A stretch of DNA of 57,019 nt from Pseudomonadales bacterium (GCA_019090455.1 JAHRWA010000060.1:1-57019), one strand, 5' to 3'; shown: positions 1-9,150, numbered from the stretch's first letter. A program made the numbers and translations. The notes: generated by a model from the sequence alone, not told the origin.

Positions 1-1
1 A

Positions 2-250
2 CTAAATATTCAATATAATCAGTGGTTTACGATCGAAGTGGCTAAATCCAACACTTTTGCCGGCCGGACCTCTATTTATGGGGCTACTATCAGTAAATCG
101 AGAGACCCTTACTTTATAAATATTATTTACATCTGATACTGAAATGCTCTCGGTGGGTTTTTTGTTATTCACTATGACGGCAATTTCTGCGATTGAAAAT
201 CCAGAAATAAAAATAGAAAGGAATACAAATATAGCTCTCAATAGATTCAC
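2..250 (-). pseudogene. Truncated PstS-like periplasmic substrate-binding protein
   Basis: The 82-residue product starts with a hydrophobic signal peptide (about residues 1-21, ending near SIAEIAV). It continues with the AEIAVIVN...SVSDVNNIY pattern seen at the N terminus of short PstS-like phosphate-binding proteins. In that family IY is normally followed by LGK and then roughly 80 more residues. Here the text after residue 45 is only loosely alignable and a stop falls at the window edge. I read it as a frameshifted or truncated gene. A continuation in another frame beyond position 1 cannot be excluded. Confidence 0.45.
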
Positions 251-840
251 ACTTTAGTCATAAAAAAGTTAGCTTTAACGACTGTGACTTTATCGCCTTA
301 AACTTGATTTTCGCGATATCACAAAAAAAACAATTTATTGAAATTTAAGTGATTCGCGGTAAATAACTACAAATAGAAGACTACTACTATTAGGGTAATC
401 AACCATGCCAACAGTGGTGTGTTATCACTGGGACAAAAAAACCTATACTACAAAGCCATATTTACGCTGCACGTAATATATAGGCAAGACAATAGCATCC
501 GTCAATTTATCCCACAGTTTTACCTTCATCTACAGGAGTTGTGGGGTTTACCTATTTGAATGAATCCCTCTAGATAATCCCTTCCGTATCTACGTATTTC
601 ACCATTAACCGTCTAAAAAGAACGCTGAATCATTGCGTCCTGCATTGTGCTGTTTAGATTGTTTAGATATGACCTCTGCGTAATCAAGAAGAGTTTATAA
701 TTTGCCATCAACGTAACTTTCCTATAGCAACGTTGAAGCATATATAAAAAGATAAAATTAACAACGTATTACCGCATCAGCTAAATTAGCACCTTATATC
801 CTTAGTTAGCACAAGTATTTTCAGTCCACATCATATTAAC
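251..840. other. Long intergenic stretch with no recognisable gene
   Basis: About 590 bases without a convincing coding region on either strand. Only very short open stretches occur, for example a 23-codon one from 404 and a 27-codon one on the minus strand near 520-610, and none matches a family I know. The right end carries the control region of the downstream signalling gene. Confidence 0.5.
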
Positions 841-887
841 TGTGAGCCAGATCACATAATGCCACTTGCAAATTTAAGGAGTACAAT
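841..887 (+). promoter_or_regulatory. Perfect CRP-type operator plus a -10-like box
   Basis: TGTGA-GCCAGA-TCACA at 841-856 is an exact match to the cAMP receptor protein consensus half-sites with the canonical 6-base spacer. A TACAAT hexamer at 882-887 could be a -10 box. That would put transcription start near 894, about 45 bases from the operator centre and close to a class II activation geometry. The operator ends three bases before an ATG at 859, so a transcript activated this way would have to use a later start codon. The CRP match is seen directly; the promoter geometry is inferred. Confidence 0.6.
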
Positions 888-933
888 ATTTACCTCATTG
901 TTTAGCTTTATTCACATAACGAGTATTAGTGAC

Positions 934-3462
934 ATGATACATAGTTCTCAAAGAATACTGACGGCCAGCAACAACAAACCTATTCAACTTGCAAACATCC
1001 GCTGCCAGTTCCAAGGTAAGCTTCAAGGTTTATGCGATACCCTTAACAGTGACTGGGCACGCTTAAAAGTAGAGGGCTTACCCGAGAAGCAATACAATCA
1101 ATTTATTCAAAATACACATTCATTAGCCGAAAGTACCGCCAACTTTAGTTTTCCTGAGTTGTCACGGGTGCTGAAAGAGACAGTACGTCTATTAAAGTCG
1201 TTAACGTCCGTTGAAGAAGTCCAAAAAACACGCGCCATTGACGTCAATCTAGCTCACATCGTGGATGAATCACTTTGCATTGCACAACGAGAGACGCTCG
1301 ATGATAATGTATTTTCATTTTCTCCTGCGATTGACACCAACGAAAAAAGTACTCCCGATACCCATACAGACACCACTGTTTTTCTTCTGGAGGACAACAC
1401 CTCCCAGCCGGACTTAACAGCGTCACAAATAGAACTTTTAGGTTATGTTTGTCAGCGTTATACCTCGCTTCAGGATTTACGTGTAGCGGTATTGGAGAAT
1501 CCACCTCACCTCATTGTATGTGATATTGTTTTTTCTGGTGGAGGTACAGCGGGTATTGAAGAAATACGCACACTCAAACGTGCATACGGAAAAAACATAC
1601 CTGTATTATTCATTTCAGAAAAACCCAGCACTCAAACTCGGCTTTCCGCTTTGCGTAGTGGCGGTAATGGCTATATTAGCAAACCCATTAACATGCAGAG
1701 TTTGATAGCCAAGATTGACCCACTGCTTAAAATTGAAGAGCAAAAGCCTATCAGCGTGCTGTTGCTATGTGACAGTAACGAAGATGATGACAGCGACAGC
1801 GAAGTCTCCGCTCTTAAATCCATTTTAGATAAAATAAACATCACTTTACACACCGTTACAGACCCAATGAAATTGATTGAAGAAGCATTGGAAATCAAAC
1901 CCGACTTGTTTTTTATCGACTATAAACAAAAAAACACCGACGGTATTGAATTAACTGAGATGCTGAGACAAGACGAAACCTTTATGTCGTCTCCCGTTTT
2001 CTTCTTGACTAGCGATAAGAATAAAGCACTTCATCATCGTGCAACTCTATCGGGTGCAAGCGAAATATTTCTTACGCCTATAAATGAAGATGAGCTTATT
2101 GATGCCGCAACCGTCTATTGCAAATCATCTCGAAACAGAAAAATTCATCAAGCCTATTATGAAATGTTGGACCCTATTACCGGCTTACACACCGAGCACT
2201 TTTTTACGGGAGAGTTGGACGCTGCGTGCCAGAAAATCACTGACGAGAAAGCAGACAGCAACAAATCTAAACAATATCTTATTGAAATCGAAATCGCTAA
2301 TTTTCAAGCTATTTTTCCTGCCCTTACTGATAGGCAGTGTGCTCTGATAGCAGCCCAATTTGCTTCCCGCATAAAAAAAACACTATCGGAAGGTGACATA
2401 TCCGCAAGCTTTCACCTTCATACCTTTTATATCCTTAAATCCAACCTCAGTACTACGGAGATCAACTCTTATATTACCAGCCTTTCCAAGACACTGAATG
2501 GCGACGCTTACAGCCTAACAGGTAAAAATGTCAGACTCATTGCCTGCTTGGCAGCTACCCCACTCAACTCGTCTAGCCGAAAAACAATGCATGCGGTAGA
2601 TGCTCGCTGCAAACAGTTGGTAGAGTTCGATCCAAACGGTCACGCTGTTCTTGAAAAGAAAGAGGCACCTACTGAAGAGCAAGTGAATAAATATTGGTTA
2701 AAACAGTTGTGTACCGCGATAGAAAAACAGCGGCTTTTACTAAACTACCAACCGATTGTGAACATGTTAGAAGATGGAACTCACCGCTACGAAGTGCTCG
2801 TACGTTTTAGAGATGCTAAGGATAAGATAGTTACCCCAACCAAATTTTATCGATCAGCCCAACACTACGAGGTGGATAAATATATTGATAGATGGGTCGT
2901 TGAAAACTGCATCAATTACATACGCCAACTAGATGAATCTTCTCATATCTTTTTTGTTAAATTATCAAAAAATAGTATTTTATCGGCAACATTTTGTGAT
3001 TGGCTGGAAAAGAAATTGCAATCAATTGACTTTCCAAGCAATCAACTCGTTTTTCAAATATCTGAAACTGATATTGGTGATGACTTAGATAAATTTAGTG
3101 ACCTTGTTCTAAAACTAAAAGAACTCAATCACAAGGTAACATTAGAGCACTATGGGAAAAATGGTGCCCTTTTAGATCTGCTGGATAATGTATCTTTTGA
3201 TTATGTGAAATTTGATAAATCAATTACACATAACATTTCCAACTCTTCAAAGAAACAAAAGTCACTCTCTCATTTATGTAAAGGCTTACTTAAACGAGAT
3301 ATGCGGATGATGGCCAGTTATGTGGACAGTTCAGAATCTTTAAATTATTTGTCAACTCATGGAGTTAATCTTATACAGGGGAATTTGTTACAAACACCGA
3401 TGAATCAAACAAATAACGTTGAGGTGGTGATGGGAGAACTATCCCTGCCCTATACTCACTAA
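934..3462 (+). CDS. HPt-REC-REC-degenerate GGDEF-degenerate EAL signalling protein
   Basis: Multidomain phosphorelay/c-di-GMP-type protein. The frame is open to an ATG at 859 (867 codons), but that ATG has no ribosome-binding site and sits against a CRP operator. I therefore prefer the ATG at 934, and number residues from 859. An HPt domain spans about 45-125, with H87 in the pattern THSLAESTANFSFPEL. Receiver 1 (about 172-290) keeps D222 and K275. Receiver 2 (about 298-420) keeps D354 but has Thr where the conserved Lys should be (FLTPIN). A GGDEF-like fold starts at DPITGL (438) but has no GGDEF signature. The EAL-like domain reads EVLVR instead of EALLR and has EHYGKNG where the metal-binding DDFG motif belongs. 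It is therefore probably a c-di-GMP receptor or scaffold rather than an active cyclase or phosphodiesterase. Confidence 0.8.
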   Translation: MIHSSQRILTASNNKPIQLANIRCQFQGKLQGLCDTLNSDWARLKVEGLPEKQYNQFIQNTHSLAESTANFSFPELSRVLKETVRLLKSLTSVEEVQKTRAIDVNLAHIVDESLCIAQRETLDDNVFSFSPAIDTNEKSTPDTHTDTTVFLLEDNTSQPDLTASQIELLGYVCQRYTSLQDLRVAVLENPPHLIVCDIVFSGGGTAGIEEIRTLKRAYGKNIPVLFISEKPSTQTRLSALRSGGNGYISKPINMQSLIAKIDPLLKIEEQKPISVLLLCDSNEDDDSDSEVSALKSILDKINITLHTVTDPMKLIEEALEIKPDLFFIDYKQKNTDGIELTEMLRQDETFMSSPVFFLTSDKNKALHHRATLSGASEIFLTPINEDELIDAATVYCKSSRNRKIHQAYYEMLDPITGLHTEHFFTGELDAACQKITDEKADSNKSKQYLIEIEIANFQAIFPALTDRQCALIAAQFASRIKKTLSEGDISASFHLHTFYILKSNLSTTEINSYITSLSKTLNGDAYSLTGKNVRLIACLAATPLNSSSRKTMHAVDARCKQLVEFDPNGHAVLEKKEAPTEEQVNKYWLKQLCTAIEKQRLLLNYQPIVNMLEDGTHRYEVLVRFRDAKDKIVTPTKFYRSAQHYEVDKYIDRWVVENCINYIRQLDESSHIFFVKLSKNSILSATFCDWLEKKLQSIDFPSNQLVFQISETDIGDDLDKFSDLVLKLKELNHKVTLEHYGKNGALLDLLDNVSFDYVKFDKSITHNISNSSKKQKSLSHLCKGLLKRDMRMMASYVDSSESLNYLSTHGVNLIQGNLLQTPMNQTNNVEVVMGELSLPYTH

Positions 3463-3651
3463 AATTGCACGGGGCATGCCGATCTATCAACATTTGAAAT
3501 TAGGGAGATGAGTCATTGAAGAGCTTATTCACTGAATTGGCATTTCTCCGCCAATCAGAAAGTGAGTTAGAAAACGACGTAAAGTTTGTTCGACTTGGCA
3601 GTTTTGATTGCCTGACGACGGATTGGAATTGCCGGGGCGGAAGAGTTAGGT
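3463..3651. other. Unassigned sequence before the IS6 remnant
   Basis: A plus-strand open stretch of about 40 codons begins near 3516 and ends at a TAG near 3650. I do not recognise it. It may be decayed mobile-element DNA belonging to the transposase remnant that follows. Confidence 0.25.
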
Positions 3652-4046
3652 TTGATGAGATCATATTTTATGGTTAAGGGTAAGTGGAAATCCCTTTATC
3701 GAGCTGTTAATCAAAGAAGATGATCAAATGTAATAGCAAACCTAGATTGGTTAACATTCATAAGAGCGGCGCTAACAAAGCAGGTATTGACGACTTTAAT
3801 CGTGAGTACAATTGTCGAATTGAAATCCGGCAATTTAAGTATTTGAACAACGTGATTGAGCAGGATCATCGTTTTGTGAAACGAAAGATGAAACATGCTT
3901 TGGGGTATGAAAGTTTCGTCACCGCTAGAAAAACCATTAGTATTATTCGATTTTCTCCAGTAGGTGCGACGGAACCCAATAAGGCCCCCATTATTGAAAA
4001 CAACATTGCCTCACCCAACTTGAAGCTGATATCGGGTATTGGGTAA
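3652..4046 (+). pseudogene. IS6-family (IS26-like) transposase remnant
   Basis: Two collinear pieces match IS6-family DDE transposases. Bases 3652-3718 encode a segment like YFMVKGKWKSLYRAV, the conserved region normally preceded by the first catalytic Asp, which is lost here. The reading frame then breaks. From 3720 a 108-codon frame encodes VNIHKSGANKAG, then YLNNVIEQDHRFVKR. The second catalytic Asp (normally VNIDKS) is replaced by His, while the catalytic Glu of the third motif (IEQDHR) remains. Roughly 20 residues between the blocks are missing and the C terminus is unlike the family. It is a dead insertion sequence. I did not find its terminal inverted repeats. Confidence 0.75.
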
Positions 4047-4047
4047 A

Positions 4048-5259
4048 TTACTTAAACTCGTAATCAACACCCATGGTGACACGGTAGAAAGAAATCAAGC
4101 CCGGTGCTTCTTTATCATTACTGTTATTGGTATTGGTATTGTCAGAGTCACCATCGCTAACGTATCGTTCGCCTGACAGAATAAAACCCCAACTAGCAAC
4201 AACCTTTTCCAACCGAAGCCCTATCGTCACGGCGTCGTAACTGGATAAGCGAAAGTCATCCGCGTAATAGCTTTCGTTTAGATCTGCACTATGGGTAAAA
4301 AAATTGGCTTTTTCCTGTGAGTAATATCGCAAGTACGGTGACACAAAATATTTTTCTTTCACCTCTTGGTGCCATGACAAATCAAGAGTGTGCGAATTGA
4401 CACCCCAGCTATCTGAATAGTAGCGAAAATCCGCGTGCACAGCGCCATCGAAATGTGAGATATAAGTACGGGATCCTAGTGTCCATGTCCATTGGCTTTT
4501 CGAGCTTGGTCGTTGGTCATGAAATTTATAAGGATCGGTTAAATAGCCACTCAAAGCAGTAAAACTCAAACCCGATTGTACAATGAAGTTCTTATTGATT
4601 ATCTGACTTAATCCGAAAAACAATGAGCTACTGTTTTTCTCCCCCTCCAATATTTTTGTCTCTATACGCCCCTGTGTGGGTGTTAGGGTGTCACTGGAAT
4701 AACTCACACCCCCGCTAAGGGTTAAGTGTTTTTTATTCATATTCCGTGCGCCATCTATCGCGATGGCAACGGATTTATAATCATTTTCTGATGAATGAGA
4801 TAAACTCACTCCTGCATTACCCCTGTCGTTATAATGTCGAGCAGTGACGGCAACATCATTACGGCTTTCATTGATACTCGCTCCGCTCATGATTAGCTGC
4901 GGGCTACCATTGTCTTCAGTGGTAAAATAAGGGGATGCACCACTTAGCGTTTCAGTTTGCAAATCGATACTTGCTGAATATTGATTACCTATGGGCATTA
5001 GCAGATGAAATTGTTGCACGCTAATATCGTAGCGTTCGGCTGATCTACTGGGGGTAGAGCCTACCGAAAAGATGTTGCTAGAATCCGTTGAGTCTTCCTG
5101 ATAGATAGAAGCCCGATAGCCAAGAGAAATGTTTTCAGGTGCAGTGTCTGCAGTCGCGGTGTTAGAAAATGCGGGTAAAAGAAGAGCCGCTGCACTTAAG
5201 GCAGCTAAGGCGGTGCTAGAGTTACAACTCTTGCTCTCACTACTATCTTTATTCGACAT
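4048..5259 (-). CDS. DUF3570 family outer-membrane-type protein
   Basis: A 403-residue protein. The N terminus carries a low-complexity region and a signal-like Ala/Leu stretch (about residues 17-37). The rest is rich in alternating polar/aromatic strands typical of a beta-barrel and ends in VDYEFK, with the C-terminal Phe-x pattern of many outer-membrane proteins. DUF3570 proteins normally lie beside DUF4266 lipoproteins, as here, often with ApbE flavin transferase and thioredoxin-like genes, which are absent. The DUF4266 gene ends 78 bases upstream on the same strand, so the two are probably co-transcribed. The biochemical function is unknown. Confidence 0.8.
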   Translation of the reverse strand: MSNKDSSESKSCNSSTALAALSAAALLLPAFSNTATADTAPENISLGYRASIYQEDSTDSSNIFSVGSTPSRSAERYDISVQQFHLLMPIGNQYSASIDLQTETLSGASPYFTTEDNGSPQLIMSGASINESRNDVAVTARHYNDRGNAGVSLSHSSENDYKSVAIAIDGARNMNKKHLTLSGGVSYSSDTLTPTQGRIETKILEGEKNSSSLFFGLSQIINKNFIVQSGLSFTALSGYLTDPYKFHDQRPSSKSQWTWTLGSRTYISHFDGAVHADFRYYSDSWGVNSHTLDLSWHQEVKEKYFVSPYLRYYSQEKANFFTHSADLNESYYADDFRLSSYDAVTIGLRLEKVVASWGFILSGERYVSDGDSDNTNTNNSNDKEAPGLISFYRVTMGVDYEFK

Positions 5260-5304
5260 AATTGATTTTCACATCCGCCACGGGTTTATTACAACAGTCT
5301 ATAT

Positions 5305-5346
5305 TTACGAGCAAAGATCTAGTTACGAGCACAGATCTAGTTACAG
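5305..5346. repeat. 18-bp tandem repeat, two copies plus a partial
   Basis: TTACGAGCAAAGATCTAG (5305-5322) is followed directly by TTACGAGCACAGATCTAG (5323-5340) and a partial third unit beginning TTACA. One base differs between the full units. The repeat lies between the DUF4266 and DUF3570 genes and includes the DUF4266 stop codon at 5337-5339. It suggests local slippage-type duplication of the 3' end of the gene. Confidence 0.7.
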
Positions 5347-5552
5347 CCACATCCGCCACCAGCAGCTTGTCCTCCACCGCTAGAACCCTCTTTCGCGGAA
5401 TAGACGTGACTTTTAAAATCGGATTCCATTGGACTAACTTGCCATGACATTTCTCTTTTCGAAAGGACATCCCTCTCCCACACATTGACTGTGGTGCAAG
5501 CTGTTGAGAAGGATGAAATGATAAAGAGAATAAATAGATACTTGTATCGCAT
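5337..5552 (-). CDS. DUF4266 family small lipoprotein
   Basis: A 71-residue lipoprotein starting at the ATG ending at 5552, which has GAGG about 10 bases upstream. A longer frame to 5606 exists but would place 18 unlikely residues before the signal sequence. The signal peptide ends at a lipobox (STAC), followed by the family pattern TVNVWERDVLSKREMSW, and the protein ends in a Gly-rich GGGCGCN tail. The conserved Cys-rich tail is typical of DUF4266 proteins, which accompany DUF3570. It is predicted to be anchored in the outer membrane or periplasm. Its role is unknown; a link with metal or redox chemistry is only suggested by the usual neighbours. Confidence 0.75.
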   Translation of the reverse strand: MRYKYLFILFIISSFSTACTTVNVWERDVLSKREMSWQVSPMESDFKSHVYSAKEGSSGGGQAAGGGCGCN

Positions 5553-5606
5553 ACAGACAGCCTCGCTATCGGGTATGAAGATTATAGGCCAAAATAGAGA
5601 AATCAT

Positions 5607-6025
5607 TTACGTTCATTAAAAAATTCCTAATTCACACCACTGTGGTTTTTGTCTCATCCAGCAACATCAGATTGTCGAATGTTAGAACGCTTGTTTTGAA
5701 TCTAACTCAGCAGTGTAATTCTTAATCTAGTTCAGAGGCCGACGTACTCCACAAGAAATCATTCTTCAAATTGATCACTAGTACGCCGCGTACTCATTGA
5801 GCAATAGAACCGTTGAACAGAATATTAATGGATTAAATTTTTTTCCAAAAACTGTCGATACTCTTTACATTATTATCTTTGCTACTCATCAATGTAGGTG
5901 CCAATAGATCGTAGTGCACTGACGCCATTAGCTATTTCCCCGGTGGCATATAGCTTGCTTTGATGTCTCTGCGAAAAAACCGTAATGAAAATACTTTTCC
6001 ATCACAAGAATTATAAGGATATTTT
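5607..6025. other. Intergenic stretch with a 15-bp palindrome
   Basis: About 420 bases without a gene. A near-perfect hairpin AGTACG-CCG-CGTACT lies at 5780-5794. The downstream end holds the ribosome-binding site AAGGA of the following lipoprotein gene. Nothing else was recognised. Confidence 0.4.
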
Positions 6026-7411
6026 ATGTTTAGCTGTGGTACGTCAATAAGAAACACGCTTTCCTTCTCACTACTCATGTCTACTTTTTTTATCGCATCT
6101 TGTGGCGGTGGTGACGGCGGTGGCGGTGGCGGTGGGGAAGTTGTCGAGAGAGGTATATCAGGGTTCCCACAAATAAGTGAAGATACTGAATGGCTGCTGA
6201 CAATGATCCCAGACGAAGATTCCTGCGATGATTCGGAAACTGCGTCTTTTATCCTGAACATCAACTTCGACAGTGCGGATGATACCGTTAGTGCTTCGCT
6301 GAATTTTTTTGAAACAAACCCTCCTCTGACTGTGGAATCCGCGAATGATACTCAGATCGTGCTTTCGGGTTCCTATTCTGATGATGATGAAACAACGACT
6401 TTATCGAATGCCATTTTGAACTTTAGCGGACAGAGCAATATAGATACATTCTCCGGCACAGTAGACTGGCGATGGCAAGATTCTGAGGAAGTGTGTACGG
6501 GCACTGCCAATCTTTCTGGAACATTGAGGAGTAGTTCAGGATCAATAGTAGATTTTGAATCGGAAGAAGACGATGCAATTGACACCGACAATGTATTAAC
6601 GGGTAGATTCCTTGATAGCGCAGTTGCCGGTTTATCCTACCGAACAGCGACCAAAAGCGGTACGACAAATGCGAATGGAGAGTTCACCTATTTAGCCGGT
6701 GAAACTGTTGTATTTGGACTAGGTGATTTAGAGTTTCCAGCCGTCACAGCAGCTCAAATCCTTACCCCTTTAGAATTGGCTGGTGTGACAGATATTAATA
6801 ATACGGGTGTAGTGAATATGGCTAGACTCTTACAGTCACTTGATCAGGATTGTGATCCAAGCAATGGTATCACTATTGGTGGTGAAGCACTGTTAGCGGC
6901 GGCAGGCATGGCGCTCGATTTTGAAAGCCCTAACTTTGACACAGATGTAGTTGATTTAGTTGCTAACGGCGGACAGCAAAACTCTGCATGCCAAGTGCTA
7001 ATTGACGCATCTCAGGCAGTGGCCCATCTTCAGCAGACGCTTGATAGCCTAAATAATCAAACAACTCCGCCTATTGGTAATGGTTTAATTGGAAAAATTG
7101 GAATTTGGGAGGGAGAAGGACAGCAACAAGGTATTTCTTGGACTATCCGTATCAATATACAAGATAATGAACAAACTATTGAATACCCTTCATTAAACTG
7201 TGGAGGAACCTTAGATTTATTAGAAGAGTCTGAAGCACAATTAGTCTTTAGAGAAACCATTACTTTTGGTATTTCTGGCTGCGTTAATCAGGGTTTTGTT
7301 GAACTCACGGATCAATCAGAAGATGAATTAATATATCGTTGGTATTACCCTGGTGGTAATAATGAACAAGGTCTGTTAGGTGCGATTGGTAGTGTTACAA
7401 AAGTGCAATAA
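6026..7411 (+). CDS. Large surface lipoprotein of unknown function
   Basis: A 461-residue protein starting at an ATG with AAGGA about 9 bases upstream. The signal peptide ends at IASC (Cys about residue 26), then comes a Gly-rich linker of about eleven residues. This is a common layout of marine gammaproteobacterial lipoproteins. Residues about 45-170 form an acidic Ser/Thr-rich domain with paired Cys. Residues 190-330 contain the repeat-like pattern VLTGRFLDSAVAGLSYRTAT...GEFTYLAGETVVFGLGDLEF, found in secreted adhesin-like proteins that carry this carboxypeptidase-regulatory-like fold. The C-terminal domain (355-461) is a second acidic beta-rich unit. No catalytic motif is visible, and an exposed binding or structural role is inferred. 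Confidence 0.65.
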   Translation: MFSCGTSIRNTLSFSLLMSTFFIASCGGGDGGGGGGGEVVERGISGFPQISEDTEWLLTMIPDEDSCDDSETASFILNINFDSADDTVSASLNFFETNPPLTVESANDTQIVLSGSYSDDDETTTLSNAILNFSGQSNIDTFSGTVDWRWQDSEEVCTGTANLSGTLRSSSGSIVDFESEEDDAIDTDNVLTGRFLDSAVAGLSYRTATKSGTTNANGEFTYLAGETVVFGLGDLEFPAVTAAQILTPLELAGVTDINNTGVVNMARLLQSLDQDCDPSNGITIGGEALLAAAGMALDFESPNFDTDVVDLVANGGQQNSACQVLIDASQAVAHLQQTLDSLNNQTTPPIGNGLIGKIGIWEGEGQQQGISWTIRINIQDNEQTIEYPSLNCGGTLDLLEESEAQLVFRETITFGISGCVNQGFVELTDQSEDELIYRWYYPGGNNEQGLLGAIGSVTKVQ

Positions 7412-7974
7412 ACACATAGCAAAGTATCAGTCTCTAACGGAAAGCCTGCCGTCGTCGCGTAGTAATCCAAACCGAGATACCGGCGTAAGGACAACATAAT
7501 ATCCCGAGGCTCAACATAGCTGCCTGCGTCGTCGGCTTGTAAACTATGAAAATCCATCTTGTTTGCAGAATGAGGTTCAATCGTTGACCCTATTACCCTA
7601 TTCCCCCAACTGGGATTATCTACCATGATCATGCTACTGGTGATACTCCAATGGTTTTTTCCCCCTTTTTCATTATAGTCATTGGTTCGAGAAACATCGG
7701 AAACGATGTGTACTACTAGACGGTCACTAATATCAAATTAATCGGCCAGATACCACAATAAGTCTACCATATTGGTTAGTGACCTGAGCTTATCGGCATG
7801 CTTTTCATCATGGTTGCTATGAGTATCCAAATTACTCTCACGAATTTCACAGGCAAGGGATATTCCTGACTTTAATCCTGCCATTGATGATAGAGCCTGG
7901 CTATAGTATTTGTTGGTTTTGCTCATTCCCATCGTATCCGCTTCCTCGATGAGATTGACAATATCCACACCCTC
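7345..7974 (-). pseudogene. DUF1501-like protein remnant with an in-frame stop
   Basis: Read on the minus strand from 7968, one frame encodes LACEIRESNLDTHSNHDEKH, matching the conserved DTHSNH block of DUF1501 exported proteins. After 76 codons a TAA (7738-7740) interrupts it. The same frame then resumes with DRLVVHIVSDVSRTNDYN, then NHWSITSSMIMV, GNRVIG and PRDIMLSLRRYLGL, which are the ordered C-terminal blocks of the family. The N-terminal half is missing: a TGA lies three codons before the GTG at 7968 and upstream sequence is unrecognisable. The extreme 3' end overlaps the lipoprotein gene antisense. This is a truncated gene with a nonsense mutation. Confidence 0.65.
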
Positions 7975-8088
7975 TCATCCTTGTGGGTAGAATTAATAAA
8001 ACCAGCATACTGTTGTCGTTGTTCTACAGCGGATGCGACGGAACCTTAGTTAATCCCCCGACAGTTTTCTGCTCTATTATCAAGGGAG

Positions 8089-9150
8089 TTATGATAAACC
8101 TTCATCTTCCCAGCGTAATAACCCACCTCCTATATCCGCAACTTCGACTAAACCCGCTTTACGCAAAATATTAAAAGCCAGCACAGAACGTCTTCCCGAG
8201 CGGCAGACTATCATCACCGGCTTACCCCTTGGGACATCGTCAATTCGATCTCTGAGTTCATCCAGGGGTATGTTTTGCGCTCCCTTTATCGGTGTCATTT
8301 CGTCGCTAAATTCACGCGCGGTTCGTACATCTAAGATATGTAACGTATCGAGGTGACCGGCAACCCATTGGGGAGAGACTTGGAGTGTATGACTAAAGGT
8401 GGTGATGACAGGTGCCCAATCTATTTTTACCGGAATTTTATCGGCTTCGGGTTTCCCTGCTTTTAAGTTGGCGGGAACAGCAATATCAATTTGTTTTGGG
8501 TGCGCTAGGACCATATTCTCCAAATAGCCAACGAAGTCCTGCTCGTTGGCTCTACCACCGATTCTGGGATTGTATTTTATTTCCTCTCCAATACTACTGC
8601 TCGTACGTCCTTCATAGTCATGGCCAGGATAGACTATGCATTCTTCAGGTAAATCGAACAATGTATTTTTAATGGAACTAAAGAGGTCTTTGGCGGAACC
8701 TTGTTGAAAGTCGGTTCTACCGCATCCTCTAATTAACAGGCTGTCACCGGTAAACACCATAGATTCATCATCTAATAAAAATGACAGGCAGCCATCGGTA
8801 TGTCCTGGGGTTTCGCGAACGGTTAGAACTCTTTCACCGAACTTAACCTTATCACCTTCTGTTAGTTCTTCGTCCAAGGATGCTATACCGGATCGAGCTG
8901 ATGCCATAGTCTTGCTTGATATTGCATGCTTCATTAACCATGCACCTGTAACATGATCAGCGTGGCAGTGCGTATCAAGGCAGGCAACCAATACTAAACC
9001 TAACTCTTGGATTAAAGATAAATCCCGTTCGTGTTGTTCATAAACACAATCGATGATCACCGCTTGCCGAGTAGTGGAATCCGCCAACAAATAGGTATAG
9101 GTGCTCGACCTGGTATCGAAAAGCTGTTTTAAGATTAAGTTGTTTTTCAT
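8089..9150 (-). CDS. Persulfide dioxygenase-rhodanese fusion
   Basis: A 353-residue two-domain enzyme. Residues 1-240 are an ETHE1-type metallo-beta-lactamase-fold persulfide dioxygenase. The metal ligands are visible in H61-C-H63-A-D65-H66, H117 (PGHTDG), D136 (FTGDSL) and H177 (YPGHDYEG), together with the family mark GCGRTDFQQG. Residues about 250-353 are a rhodanese domain with the active-site loop VCRSGRRS (C316). The known reaction of the family is oxidation of glutathione persulfide to sulfite, and the rhodanese can move sulfane sulfur to or from thiosulfate. It is the last gene of the sulfur operon and acts in the cytoplasm on persulfide made by the sulfide:quinone oxidoreductase. Confidence 0.9.
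   Translation of the reverse strand: MKNNLILKQLFDTRSSTYTYLLADSTTRQAVIIDCVYEQHERDLSLIQELGLVLVACLDTHCHADHVTGAWLMKHAISSKTMASARSGIASLDEELTEGDKVKFGERVLTVRETPGHTDGCLSFLLDDESMVFTGDSLLIRGCGRTDFQQGSAKDLFSSIKNTLFDLPEECIVYPGHDYEGRTSSSIGEEIKYNPRIGGRANEQDFVGYLENMVLAHPKQIDIAVPANLKAGKPEADKIPVKIDWAPVITTFSHTLQVSPQWVAGHLDTLHILDVRTAREFSDEMTPIKGAQNIPLDELRDRIDDVPRGKPVMIVCRSGRRSVLAFNILRKAGLVEVADIGGGLLRWEDEGLS

Noticed and set aside
404..475. Short 23-codon open frame (MPTVVCYHW start) in the first intergenic region
   Set aside because: No ribosome-binding site, no family match and too short; no support beyond chance.
520..620. Minus-strand sequence loosely resembling a 16S rRNA segment (GTGAAATACGTAGATA)
   Set aside because: The similarity is limited to about 20 bases and flanking sequence does not continue like rRNA.
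5249..5485. Other open frames overlapping the DUF4266 gene
   Set aside because: They are shadows; the DUF4266 frame has the lipobox and Gly/Cys tail of the family.
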